A DNA stretch of 6,268 nt, from NCBI GenBank assembly GCA_030535715.1, contig JAUNRL010000066.1, positions 1 to 6,268 on the forward strand. Reading direction: 5' to 3'. The translations under genes were made by a program, and so were the position numbers. Positions within the stretch are counted from its first letter, which is position 1; each line of letters opens with the position of its first letter. A model generated the notes under the pieces. It made no database searches and was not told the origin of the DNA. It saw only the letters and a list, made by a program, of their open reading frames with translations. Below are positions 1-6,268 of this stretch, one piece after another. The DNA comes from Bacillota bacterium (lineage in GTDB: Bacteria > Bacillota > Clostridia > Peptostreptococcales > Anaerovoracaceae).

Positions 1-122
1 TAATCCGGGTCGCCTCCGGCTTTAGCAGCTACGATGATCTGTCTGCAGTATTTCGTGATCTTTGCAGCACGCTTAGAGTCCTGTGCCGCCTTTCTTCCTG
101 CAATTGTTCCATGTCTTCCCAT
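1..122 (-). CDS. YebC/PmpR-family protein, N-terminal fragment (3' end off window)
   Basis: Forty codons are visible, starting at the ATG at 122-120 and reading GRHGTIAGRKAAQDSKR, then AAKITKYCRQIIVAAKAGGDPD, before the window edge cuts a codon beginning TA. The family signature is the conserved N-terminus with the KAAQD.KR stretch, followed by a K-T-K-x-x-R-x-I-x-VAAK-x-GGDP segment. Family members are usually about 240-250 residues, so most of the gene lies outside. They are cytoplasmic. They were long described as DNA-binding regulators, and more recent work links some of them to relieving ribosome stalling; which applies here cannot be told from 40 residues. The start is fixed by an AAGGAGGT ribosome binding site six bases upstream. 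The gene follows the activase-like gene by about 140 bases in the same direction. The GRHGTIAGRK variant differs from the GHSKWANI-type start of the better-known YebC proteins and suggests a Clostridia-type paralogue. No symbol is assigned because YebC and PmpR-type paralogues cannot be separated here. Confidence 0.86.
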   Translation of the reverse strand, partial: MGRHGTIAGRKAAQDSKRAAKITKYCRQIIVAAKAGGDPD

Positions 123-128
123 GAAGAC

Positions 129-136
129 ACCTCCTT
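129..136 (-). promoter_or_regulatory. Ribosome binding site of the YebC-family gene
   Basis: The minus strand reads AAGGAGGT, an eight-base match to the 16S rRNA anti-Shine-Dalgarno sequence, with six bases (GTCTTC) before the ATG at 122-120. This strong site decides the start codon and predicts efficient translation. Confidence 0.88.
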
Positions 137-159
137 AACATTTAGAATATTTCGCTTTC

Positions 160-188
160 AGTATACACCATTTCACGCTTGCTGACAA
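160..188 (-). promoter_or_regulatory. Candidate proximal promoter of the YebC-family gene
   Basis: On the minus strand a -35 box TTGTCA (188-183) and a -10 box TATACT (165-160) are separated by exactly 17 bases. Each box matches the primary sigma-factor consensus at five of six positions. Transcription would start near 153, giving a short leader of about 30 bases that contains the ribosome binding site. This is seen by eye and not experimentally supported. Confidence 0.65.
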
Positions 189-215
189 CACTCCAATCGG
201 ATTGTAGTAGAAAGC

Positions 216-245
216 ATTATAGCAATGTTCCTGTTCTCACATCAA
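216..245 (-). promoter_or_regulatory. Candidate distal promoter of the YebC-family gene
   Basis: On the minus strand a perfect TATAAT (221-216) is preceded by TTGATG (245-240) with an 18-base spacer. It lies about 55 bases upstream of the proximal promoter, so the gene may have two tandem starts. A small dyad, CAATC-G-GATTG (194-204), lies between the two promoters, just downstream of the start expected from this one. The -35 box is weak (four of six), so confidence is moderate. Confidence 0.45.
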
Positions 246-262
246 ATGTATCATCGGAAACC

Positions 263-3200
263 CTACGACGTCTTCCCAGCCTTTGCACGCTCTTCGGCCG
301 CCATCTTCTCGGCCAGGTTCTTGTGTGCGGTGGTCATCATCAGTTTGATGCGGTTCAGCTGGTTGACGTGGGATGCGCCGGGGTCGAAGTCGATGGCCAC
401 GATGTTGGCCTTCGGGCTGAACTTGCGCATGGCCTTCATCATGCCCTTGCCGGTGACGTGGTTCGGCAGGCAGGCAAAGGGTTGCAGGCAGGCGATGTTC
501 TCCACGCCGTGGCTGATCAGCTCCACCATCTCGCCGGTGAGCAGCCAGCCCTCCCCGCACTGATTGCCCAGAGAAATGACCTGGGCGGCTGCCTCCGCCG
601 TCTCCTTGATGCGGGCCGGCTCCCGGAAGCGCAGGGACTCACGCATGGCCTTGCGCATAGGTGCCCGGTAGTGCTCAATGAAGCGGATTGCCGCTTTGTT
701 GGCGATCATCTCGGTCCGGCTTCCCGACAAGTGTCGGTAATTGAACTCCTTGTTATACATACCGTAGAGCAGGAAGTCCATTAGATCCAGCACGACCGCC
801 TCGCCACCCTCTTCCTCGATGACATCGATGATGTCATTGTTGGCCGTCGGATGGTACTTGACCAGAATCTCGCCGACCACGCCGACCCGGGGCTTTTTGA
901 TGTCGCGCAAAGGCAGCTGATCGAAGTCCTTTACAATGCTCCGGATATTCTGCCGGAATTCCTTCATGCTGCCGTTGGCCACGTTTTCTTCGGCGATCCG
1001 GTTCCAGGCCTCATAAAGCTCATTGGCCGAACCCTTCTTCACCTCATAGGGACGGGTCGCGTAGAGCACGCGCATGAACAGGTCGCCGTAGAGCACCGCC
1101 ATCATGCCCCGCCTGATCAGCTTCGGATCGGTCAGCTTGAAGCCGGGATTGGACTCCAGCCCCACCATATTGACGGAAATGACCGGAATCTGCCCCATGC
1201 CCAGATCCTTCAGGGCCTTCCTCAGCAGGGAAATGTAATTGCTGGCCCGACACTGTCCGCCGGTCTGGGACATGAATACCGCGGTCCGGTCCGGATCGAA
1301 ATCACCGGACTTCAACGCCGCGATGGTCTGCCCCAGGGTGACGATGGTCGGGTAGCAGGCATCGTTGTTTACATATTTCAATCCCTCTTCTACCGCGTTG
1401 GTGCTCACCGGCGGCAGTTCCACGGCCCGGTATCCGCAGGAACGCATCATCTTTTCCAGCAGGCGGAAATGGATGGGCGACATCTGAGGCATCATGACCG
1501 TGTATTCGTTTTTCATTTCTTTCGTGAAAATCTGCCGCGCATAGGGCGTGTTCGTCGGCTTCGCCTGCACCCCGTTCATCTCCCGCTCGGTCATGGCCGC
1601 CCTCAGGGAGCGGATGCGGATCCTGGCCGCGCCCAGGTTCGATCCCTCGTCTATCTTCAGCACAGTATACAGCTTGTTGTTCTTGTGGCAGATTTCCTCC
1701 ACCTGATCCGTAGTCACCGCGTCCAGGCCGCAGCCGAAGGAATTCAGCTGAATCAGTTCCACATCGTCCCGGGTTCCGGCAAAGACCGCCGCCCGGTACA
1801 TCCGGGAATGATAAACCCACTGATCCAGCACACGGATCTGCCGCTCCAGCTTCGCCAGATGGGCCACCGAATCCTCGGTCAGCACGATCATGCCGAAGGT
1901 GTTGATCATCTTGTCAATGCCGTGGTTGATCTCCGGATCCACATGATAGGGCCGTCCGCACAGAACGATGGACTTGACGTGATGATCCTCGGCGTAATGC
2001 AGAGCGGCTTCCCCCGCCCGGCGCATGTCCGCATGGAAGCGCTCGTCTTCTTTTCTTGCCGCATCCACGGCCTTGCCGATCTCGCCCGCCGGGATATGCA
2101 TATCCGCGAACACTGCCGTCAGCTCCTTCTTCAGGCGCCTGTCATCATCGTAGGGCAGGAAGGGATGCAGGAAAGTCACCCCCTCCTCCTCGATGATCTC
2201 ATCCATATTGTTGGCGATGACCTCGGGATAGGTGGCGACGATGGGACAGTTGTAGTGGTTCGGCTGCTTCTCATCCTCCACCTGCTCGTAGTTGATGCTG
2301 GGATAGAAGATCAGCCTGTGACCGTCCTTGATCAGGGCCTTGATGTGACCGTGAACCAGCTTGGCCGGATAACAGGCCGTATCTGAAGATATGGTGTCCA
2401 TGCCCTGTTCGTAGATCGACTTCTTCGACAGCGGGGAAAGCGCCACGGAGAATCCCAGCTCCGTGAAGAAGGTGTGCCAGAAAGGATAGTTCTCGAATAT
2501 GTTCAGCACGCGCGGAATCGCGACCACACCCCGGGTTGCCTTTTCTTCCGGCAGCGGCTCATAGCTGAATAGCCTCTTCATCTTATACTGATACAGGTTG
2601 GGCAGATGGGACTCCTCGTCCATGTGGCCCGCGCCCTTCTCGCACCGGTTGCCGGTGATCAGACGGGTGCCGTCGGCAAACCGGTTGATGGTCAGAAGAC
2701 AGTTGTTTTCACAGTGGCGGCAACGGGTGGTGGACGTCTTCACTTCGAAGCTGTCCAGCTCATCCCGGCCGAGAAGGGTTGACTTTTCCCCTTCCGCCCA
2801 GCCGTTTCTGGCGATCAGCGCGCAGCCGAAGGCGCCCATAAGGCCGGAGATATCGGGCCGAACCACGTCCTTGCCCAGAATCCGCTCGATGCTGCGCAGC
2901 ACCGCGTCATTCAGGAATGTACCGCCCTGCACGACAATCTTCTCGCCGGCATCCTCGGGATTGCGCAGTTTGATCACCTTGTATAACGCATTCTTGATGA
3001 CCGAATAGGATAAACCGGCGGAGATATCCCCGATGGTGGCGCCCTCCTTCTGGGCCTGCTTGACCTTGGAGTTCATAAATACCGTGCATCGGGTGCCCAG
3101 ATCCACGGGGCCTTTGGCAAACAGGGCTGCCCGAGCGAAGTCGGGCACACTCATGTTCACAGACTTGGCATAGGTCTCGATGAAGGATCCGCATCCGGAG

Positions 3201-4525
3201 GAACAGGCTTCGTTGAGCATGATGTTGTACAGGGCATTGTCCCTGATCTTCATGCACTTCATGTCCTGTCCGCCGATATCCAGGATGAAGTCCACACCGG
3301 ACAGGAATTCCTCGGCCGCCTTGTAATGAGCCATGGTCTCAATCTCGCCCATGTCCGCCCGAAAGGCCGCCTTGATCAGATTCTCCCCGTAGCCGGTCAC
3401 CGCCGTGCGGGCGATATATGTGTCCTCCGGCATCCGGTCGTAGACATCCTTCAGCATTTCGATGATGGGGGCGATGGGCTTGCCCCGGTTATTCCGGTAG
3501 AACGCATACAGAATATTTTTATCGTTGTCCATCAGAATGGACTTGGTCGTGGTAGAACCGGCGTCGATGCCCAGAAACAGTGCTCCGCTGGCCTCTGACA
3601 GCTCTGCCCGCCGTACCTTCGCCCGGTCATGGCGGGCACGAAATTCGTCGTAGTCAGCCTGATCCTTAAACAACGGATCAATCAGCACCGTATCCCTCAG
3701 CCGGGTCTGGTCGGAGTCCTTCAGCAGCTGCAGAATCTTCGGCAGCGTAGTCTCTTCGTATTTTTCCGCCAGGAAAGCAGCGCCGATGGCTACGAAGAAA
3801 CGGGAATTATCCGGGAAGATCACATCCTCCGGCTGAAGCTTCAGGGTCTCGATGAAGCGCTTGCGTAGCTCCGGAAGGAAGGACAGGGGTCCCCCCAGGA
3901 AAGCGATCTTCCCCTTAATGGGATGACCGCAGGCCAGGCCGGAGATGGTCTGATCCACCACCGCCTGGAAGATGGACGCAGCCAGATCCTCGATCTTAGC
4001 GCCGTCGTTGATCAGCGGCTGGATGTCCGTCTTGGCGAACACGCCGCAGCGGGCAGCGATGGGATAGATCAGGGTATGCCGGGACGCCGCCTCGTTGAGC
4101 CCGTCCGCGTCGGTGTTCAGCAGCACCGCCATCTGATCAAGGAAAGCGCCCGTGCCTCCTGCACAGGTGCCGTTCATCCGCTGTTCGACGGTCTGTCCAT
4201 AAAAGGTGATCTTGGCGTCCTCTCCGCCCAGCTCGATGGCCGTATCCGTCTCCGGGATCAGATCCTCCACGGCGCGGCTGCAGGCGATAACCTCCTGTTC
4301 AAAGGGCACGCCCACCAGTCTGGCCAGGGAAAGCCCGCCGGAACCGGTGATGACCGCCTGCACCGGCTCTTCGCCGAATTCCTTTTCCGCTTCGGTCAGC
4401 AGTTCCTCCACCTTATCAAACACGTTGGACATATGCCGTTCATAGCGGCTGTAAATGATCTTTCCCTCATCGTCGAGAAAGACCAGTTTTACTGTCGTCG
4501 ATCCGACGTCAATACCTAATCTCAT
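263..4525 (-). CDS. Fused acyl-CoA dehydratase activase-like protein (two BadF/BadG/BcrA/BcrD ATPase modules, DUF2229 middle, HgdB/D-like C-terminus)
   Basis: A 1420-residue protein, probably cytoplasmic and oxygen-sensitive. Relatives of its ATPase modules (HgdC) use ATP to push an electron from a [4Fe-4S] cluster into 2-hydroxyacyl-CoA dehydratases or benzoyl-CoA reductases. ATPase module 1 (about 1-255) shows [10 protein letters not shown] (4-13), ELGGEDAKI (98-106), [11 protein letters not shown] (118-128), [11 protein letters not shown] (157-167) and FLGGPLSF (209-216). Module 2 (about 317-573) shows [10 protein letters not shown] (319-328), DIGGQDMK (416-423), [11 protein letters not shown] (438-448), [11 protein letters not shown] (477-487) and [10 protein letters not shown] (531-540). 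Cys121/Cys160 and Cys441/Cys480 match the cluster-binding cysteines of HgdC. A cysteine-rich connector (C602, C605, C609, C628) follows. Next comes a DUF2229-like region (about 665-880, with [14 protein letters not shown] and CGRPYH), then [14 protein letters not shown] (928-940). The last part (about 1008-1400) resembles the HgdB/D-component family: [58 protein letters not shown]. About 1400 residues is normal for this fused family. The reading frame is intact. The true substrate or electron acceptor is unknown, and no dehydratase subunits are adjacent. Confidence 0.93.
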   Translation of the reverse strand: MRLGIDVGSTTVKLVFLDDEGKIIYSRYERHMSNVFDKVEELLTEAEKEFGEEPVQAVITGSGGLSLARLVGVPFEQEVIACSRAVEDLIPETDTAIELGGEDAKITFYGQTVEQRMNGTCAGGTGAFLDQMAVLLNTDADGLNEAASRHTLIYPIAARCGVFAKTDIQPLINDGAKIEDLAASIFQAVVDQTISGLACGHPIKGKIAFLGGPLSFLPELRKRFIETLKLQPEDVIFPDNSRFFVAIGAAFLAEKYEETTLPKILQLLKDSDQTRLRDTVLIDPLFKDQADYDEFRARHDRAKVRRAELSEASGALFLGIDAGSTTTKSILMDNDKNILYAFYRNNRGKPIAPIIEMLKDVYDRMPEDTYIARTAVTGYGENLIKAAFRADMGEIETMAHYKAAEEFLSGVDFILDIGGQDMKCMKIRDNALYNIMLNEACSSGCGSFIETYAKSVNMSVPDFARAALFAKGPVDLGTRCTVFMNSKVKQAQKEGATIGDISAGLSYSVIKNALYKVIKLRNPEDAGEKIVVQGGTFLNDAVLRSIERILGKDVVRPDISGLMGAFGCALIARNGWAEGEKSTLLGRDELDSFEVKTSTTRCRHCENNCLLTINRFADGTRLITGNRCEKGAGHMDEESHLPNLYQYKMKRLFSYEPLPEEKATRGVVAIPRVLNIFENYPFWHTFFTELGFSVALSPLSKKSIYEQGMDTISSDTACYPAKLVHGHIKALIKDGHRLIFYPSINYEQVEDEKQPNHYNCPIVATYPEVIANNMDEIIEEEGVTFLHPFLPYDDDRRLKKELTAVFADMHIPAGEIGKAVDAARKEDERFHADMRRAGEAALHYAEDHHVKSIVLCGRPYHVDPEINHGIDKMINTFGMIVLTEDSVAHLAKLERQIRVLDQWVYHSRMYRAAVFAGTRDDVELIQLNSFGCGLDAVTTDQVEEICHKNNKLYTVLKIDEGSNLGAARIRIRSLRAAMTEREMNGVQAKPTNTPYARQIFTKEMKNEYTVMMPQMSPIHFRLLEKMMRSCGYRAVELPPVSTNAVEEGLKYVNNDACYPTIVTLGQTIAALKSGDFDPDRTAVFMSQTGGQCRASNYISLLRKALKDLGMGQIPVISVNMVGLESNPGFKLTDPKLIRRGMMAVLYGDLFMRVLYATRPYEVKKGSANELYEAWNRIAEENVANGSMKEFRQNIRSIVKDFDQLPLRDIKKPRVGVVGEILVKYHPTANNDIIDVIEEEGGEAVVLDLMDFLLYGMYNKEFNYRHLSGSRTEMIANKAAIRFIEHYRAPMRKAMRESLRFREPARIKETAEAAAQVISLGNQCGEGWLLTGEMVELISHGVENIACLQPFACLPNHVTGKGMMKAMRKFSPKANIVAIDFDPGASHVNQLNRIKLMMTTAHKNLAEKMAAEERAKAGKTS

Positions 4526-4532
4526 ATTCTTT

Positions 4533-4536
4533 TCCT
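4533..4536 (-). promoter_or_regulatory. Ribosome binding site of the activase-like gene
   Basis: The minus strand reads AGGA (in CAGGAAAAGAAT) seven bases before the ATG at 4525-4523. The core is shorter than those of the two neighbouring genes. The start is also supported by the protein, since residues 2-13 ([12 protein letters not shown]) are the expected beginning of the ATPase fold, so no N-terminal residues are missing. Confidence 0.7.
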
Positions 4537-4537
4537 G

Positions 4538-4580
4538 AAGGAGTCGCCACGGCGAGCGCAGGGATCGGACGGATCTCCTT
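4538..4580 (-). promoter_or_regulatory. Inverted repeat in the leader of the activase-like gene
   Basis: On the minus strand AAGGAG (4580-4575) is followed 31 bases later by its exact complement CTCCTT (4543-4538). Nested inside is a compact hairpin, TCGCC-GT-GGCGA (4555-4544), which would realistically form a 4-bp stem with a CGUG loop. The 3' arm ends one base before the ribosome binding site. The structure could tune translation, or the AAGGAG arm could act as a decoy ribosome-binding sequence. No known riboswitch consensus is recognisable. A chance inverted repeat is possible. Confidence 0.4.
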
Positions 4581-4617
4581 ATGCTTTTACATATATATGA
4601 AAGAAACTACAGCAAAT

Positions 4618-4647
4618 CTTGACAACATATTCTATACTATTATCAAG
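4618..4647. promoter_or_regulatory. Dyad overlapping the activase promoter, candidate operator
   Basis: Eight-base arms CTTGACAA (4618-4625) and TTATCAAG (4640-4647) on the plus strand are complementary except for one G/T position and flank a 14-base AT-rich centre. The candidate -10 box lies in this centre, so a bound dimeric regulator would cover the promoter. The arms do not match a regulator consensus that I can name with confidence. Confidence 0.4.
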
Positions 4648-4657
4648 GCTATTGCAA
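4629..4657 (-). promoter_or_regulatory. Candidate promoter of the activase-like gene
   Basis: On the minus strand TTGCAA (4657-4652) and TAGAAT (4634-4629) are separated by 17 bases. The -10 matches the consensus at five of six positions and the -35 at four. The surrounding DNA is AT-rich, unlike the flanking coding DNA. Transcription would begin near 4622, giving a leader of roughly 95 bases. An alternative -10, TATAGA, overlaps by four bases. Confidence 0.55.
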
Positions 4658-4808
4658 TCGAAATTCGGTGAAGAGAGGAGCCGCTCTTTGGCGGGATCGA
4701 GGACTGGATCAGCTGGGGTTCCCGACAGGCCGAGGACTAGTACACATCTTCCCAATTGGCTGTACATTTTCACGCAGGACGAAAGCGTTGCAGCTTCTCC
4801 CTTATGTG
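4658..4808. other. GC-rich intergenic segment with short repeats, no gene recognised
   Basis: This piece separates the MATE stop codon (4811-4809) from the next promoter. It holds an imperfect ten-base direct repeat, CGAGGACTGG at 4698-4707 and CGAGGACTAG at 4731-4740, spaced 33 bases apart. It also has several weak inverted repeats: CGGGA/TCCCG (around 4692-4724), GTACA/TGTAC (around 4740-4766), and CCGC/GCGG near 4681-4694. None is followed by a T-run on the minus strand, so none makes a convincing intrinsic terminator. No known RNA family is recognisable. Open frames across it are extensions of antisense frames from the MATE gene. Confidence 0.5.
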
Positions 4809-6182
4809 CTAAAATCGCTCGTCCGGTTCGATACCCAGCCGCCGGTATTCCTTTCTGTACATGTAATAGAACACCAGCGCGAAGTACAGCGTTCCCAGAA
4901 TCTCCGCCAGAGAGAAGGAATACCATACCATATGCAGTCCCATGAAGCGAGCGAAAAAAAGTGCCAGCGGCAGAATGCCTGCGAACTGGCGGATCAGGGA
5001 GCCCCAGAGGCTGAGGAACCCGTGCCCCGATGCCTGAAATACCGAAGATGTCATGATGCCGAAAGATGCCGGCATGAAGCACCAGCTGATGGCCTTGAAT
5101 GCCGGCACGCCGATGCTCAACAGTTCCTGATCATTCTCCGCGTTGAAGATTCTGATCAACGGTTCGGTAAACATCTGGAATACGAGGAACCCCAGAAACA
5201 TAATGCAGAAAGCCAGGGCAAAGCCTTTTTTATATGTCTCCAGAAAGCGCTGTCGGTTTTGCGCGCCGAAGTTGTATCCCATGATGGGCAGGACGCCCTG
5301 GTTCAGACCGATGACCGGCATGAAGATGAAGGACTGGAGCCTGCCGTAGATGCCCATAACCGCCACGGCGGTCTCCGTAAAGCTGCCCAGAATCAGGTTC
5401 ATGGAGAACTGCAGGATAGATCCCAGACCCTGCATGAGGATCGCCGGCCCGCCCACTGCGTAGATATCCCGGACGATGGACCAGTCCCATTTCCAGCCTC
5501 GGAACTTCACCGTGACGGGGTGTTTTTTGCCGAAGAGCACATACTGCCCCAGGCACAGGGAGAGTGCCTGTCCGATGACCGTGGCCACCGCCGCGCCTGA
5601 CACACCCAGCTCCGGGAAAGGTCCCATGCCGAAGATCAGCAGCGGATCCAGCACGATGTTAACGATGCCGCCCACCAGTCCGCAGAGCATGGGAATAATC
5701 ATGTTTCCCGTCGCCTGCAGGATTTTTTCCGTACTCAGCTGGACGAAGACCATGACGGAACAGATCATGATGATGGACAGATAGATCTCGCCGTTTTTGA
5801 CGATATAGGACGTATCCGTCATGAACTTCATGAGGGGGCCGGACAGAAACAGCCCGATGATCAGGAACGGAATCCAGCTGAAAAAGGCCAGCCGGTAGCC
5901 GTGACTCGCCGCCATATTGGCTTCCTCAAAGCGCTTGGCGCCCAGCCGGCGGGAGATCAGAGAATTGATCCCGACCCCGGTGCCCACACCCACGGCAATC
6001 ATCAGGAACTGGAACGGAAACACATAGGTAACCGCGGCCAGCGCATCGGTTCCGATCCGAGAAACGAAGAAGCTGTCCACCACGTTATAAAATGCCTGAA
6101 CCATCATGGACAGGATTGCCGGCCAGGACATGGTGACGATCAGTTTTCCAACGGGCATGACGCCCATCTTGTTTTCCTGCAT
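4809..6182 (-). CDS. MATE family multidrug/cation antiporter
   Basis: A complete 457-residue polytopic membrane protein of the multidrug and toxic compound extrusion family, at the normal family length and with about twelve predicted membrane helices. Members export cationic drugs, metabolites or dyes in exchange for Na+ or H+. Helix 1 begins around residue 14, and the first two helices contain the family pattern MSWPAILSMMVQAFYNVVDS (18-37) then RIGTDALAAVT (42-52). The first half also carries GGIVNIVLDPLLIFGMG (171-187) and GVSGAAVATVIGQ (193-205). The pseudo-repeated second half has NQGVLPIMGYNFGAQN (294-309) and FQASGHG (382-388). These motifs place it with the MepA/DinF-like bacterial branch rather than NorM, although its substrate is not predictable. 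The cytoplasmic tail is short and charged (MYRKEYRRLGIEPDERF). The ATG at 6182-6180 is chosen over Met6 and Met9 because GGAGGG lies eight bases upstream. The frame is intact. Confidence 0.95.
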   Translation of the reverse strand: MQENKMGVMPVGKLIVTMSWPAILSMMVQAFYNVVDSFFVSRIGTDALAAVTYVFPFQFLMIAVGVGTGVGINSLISRRLGAKRFEEANMAASHGYRLAFFSWIPFLIIGLFLSGPLMKFMTDTSYIVKNGEIYLSIIMICSVMVFVQLSTEKILQATGNMIIPMLCGLVGGIVNIVLDPLLIFGMGPFPELGVSGAAVATVIGQALSLCLGQYVLFGKKHPVTVKFRGWKWDWSIVRDIYAVGGPAILMQGLGSILQFSMNLILGSFTETAVAVMGIYGRLQSFIFMPVIGLNQGVLPIMGYNFGAQNRQRFLETYKKGFALAFCIMFLGFLVFQMFTEPLIRIFNAENDQELLSIGVPAFKAISWCFMPASFGIMTSSVFQASGHGFLSLWGSLIRQFAGILPLALFFARFMGLHMVWYSFSLAEILGTLYFALVFYYMYRKEYRRLGIEPDERF

Positions 6183-6190
6183 GTTAAACG

Positions 6191-6196
6191 CCCTCC
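6191..6196 (-). promoter_or_regulatory. Ribosome binding site of the MATE gene
   Basis: The minus strand reads GGAGGG with eight bases before the ATG at 6182-6180. This supports that codon over the in-frame methionines at residues 6 and 9. Confidence 0.8.
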
Positions 6197-6210
6197 GAAA
6201 ACGCTACAGA

Positions 6211-6223
6211 TGGTATTCTACCA
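6211..6223. promoter_or_regulatory. Small palindrome over the MATE -10 box, candidate operator
   Basis: The plus strand reads TGGTA-TTC-TACCA, a perfect five-base inverted repeat with a three-base centre. It fully covers the candidate -10 box. A repressor bound here would block the promoter, an arrangement common for efflux genes controlled by MarR- or TetR-type proteins. No regulator gene is visible in the window, and the arms are short. Confidence 0.38.
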
Positions 6224-6243
6224 CCGCCGACAACCTGTGGCAA
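6215..6243 (-). promoter_or_regulatory. Candidate promoter of the MATE gene
   Basis: On the minus strand TTGCCA (6243-6238) and TAGAAT (6220-6215) are separated by exactly 17 bases. Each box matches the primary sigma-factor consensus at five of six positions. Transcription would start near 6208, giving a leader of about 26 bases that contains the ribosome binding site. The MATE gene therefore probably begins its own transcript. Confidence 0.65.
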
Positions 6244-6268
6244 GGAGTCTTTTCCCGTCTTCCCCCCC

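Noticed and set aside
851..2386. A 511-codon open frame on the plus strand inside the activase-like gene
   Set aside because: It is fully antisense to a gene with unmistakable conserved motifs. Its translation is rich in His, Arg, Gln and Leu with no recognisable domain, which is typical of the shadow of a GC-rich coding strand.
4587..4592. An ATG immediately followed by TAA in the activase leader, possible minimal upstream ORF
   Set aside because: No ribosome binding sequence precedes it and the surrounding ATATAT run makes such a hexamer likely by chance.
4619..4643. A perfect TTGACA on the plus strand, suggesting a divergent promoter
   Set aside because: The nearest -10-like boxes are only about 8 or 13 bases away, and no plus-strand gene lies downstream.
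4681..4694. CCGC/GCGG hairpin on the minus strand as a terminator for the MATE gene
   Set aside because: The stem is only four pairs and is followed by CTCCTCTCTTC rather than a T-run.
4681..4740. Resemblance of GCTGGGGTTCC and GGACTAG pieces to a guanidine-type (ykkC) riboswitch near an efflux gene
   Set aside because: The conserved blocks are not in the right order or spacing. The resemblance is on the plus strand, downstream of the MATE gene rather than upstream of it.
4579..5082. A minus-strand open frame overlapping the 3' end of the MATE gene and reaching into the gap
   Set aside because: It is another reading frame of the MATE coding strand. The part in the gap has no conserved motif, and the frame runs through the promoter of the next gene.
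4668..5600. A 310-codon plus-strand open frame overlapping the MATE gene
   Set aside because: It runs antisense through conserved MATE membrane segments. The product is polar and His/Glu/Arg-rich without a domain, and no convincing ribosome binding site precedes it.
6262..6268. Run of seven C bases at the right edge
   Set aside because: It is a homopolymer at the window end with too little flanking sequence to interpret; it may simply be an edge or contig-end effect.

Overview
The window shows an ordinary-looking three-gene stretch of a bacterial chromosome. All genes lie on the minus strand, so transcription runs from high to low coordinates. The likely source is an anaerobic Bacillota, class Clostridia. 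This rests on the giant fused 2-hydroxyacyl-CoA dehydratase-activase type protein (a family typical of strict anaerobes), strong AAGGAGG-type ribosome binding sites, and a YebC/PmpR N-terminus of the 'GRHGTIAGRKAAQ' type. Coding DNA is GC-rich at third positions and the gaps are AT-richer. I cannot name a genus.

Layout in the direction of transcription: (1) 6183-6268 is the promoter region of a MATE efflux transporter, with a well-spaced promoter and a small palindrome over its -10 box. (2) 4809-6182 is the complete 457-residue MATE transporter. (3) 4526-4808 is a 283-base gap. Its MATE-proximal part is GC-rich with a short imperfect direct repeat and weak inverted repeats. Its AT-rich middle carries a candidate promoter whose -10 sits inside a 30-bp dyad. 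Its last part is a leader with an inverted repeat just ahead of the next ribosome binding site. (4) 263-4525 is a 1420-residue acyl-CoA dehydratase activase-like protein with two complete ASKHA ATPase modules, a cysteine-rich connector, a DUF2229-type middle and an HgdB/D-component-like C-terminus. (5) 123-262 is a short gap with two candidate tandem promoters. (6) 1-122 is the first 40 codons of a YebC/PmpR-family gene that runs off the left edge.

The genes look co-oriented rather than functionally united. Each has its own candidate promoter, and I found no convincing intrinsic terminator in either gap, so some read-through is possible. The giant protein is the most interesting element. Its two ATPase halves each keep the pair of cysteines that, in the homodimeric activator HgdC, jointly hold one [4Fe-4S] cluster, with identical 39-residue spacing. 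It therefore looks like a covalently fused pseudo-dimer electron pump joined to a relative of its own partner. No classical dehydratase subunits, mobile elements, CRISPR arrays, tRNA or rRNA genes are visible, and I see no clear evidence of an entirely new system.
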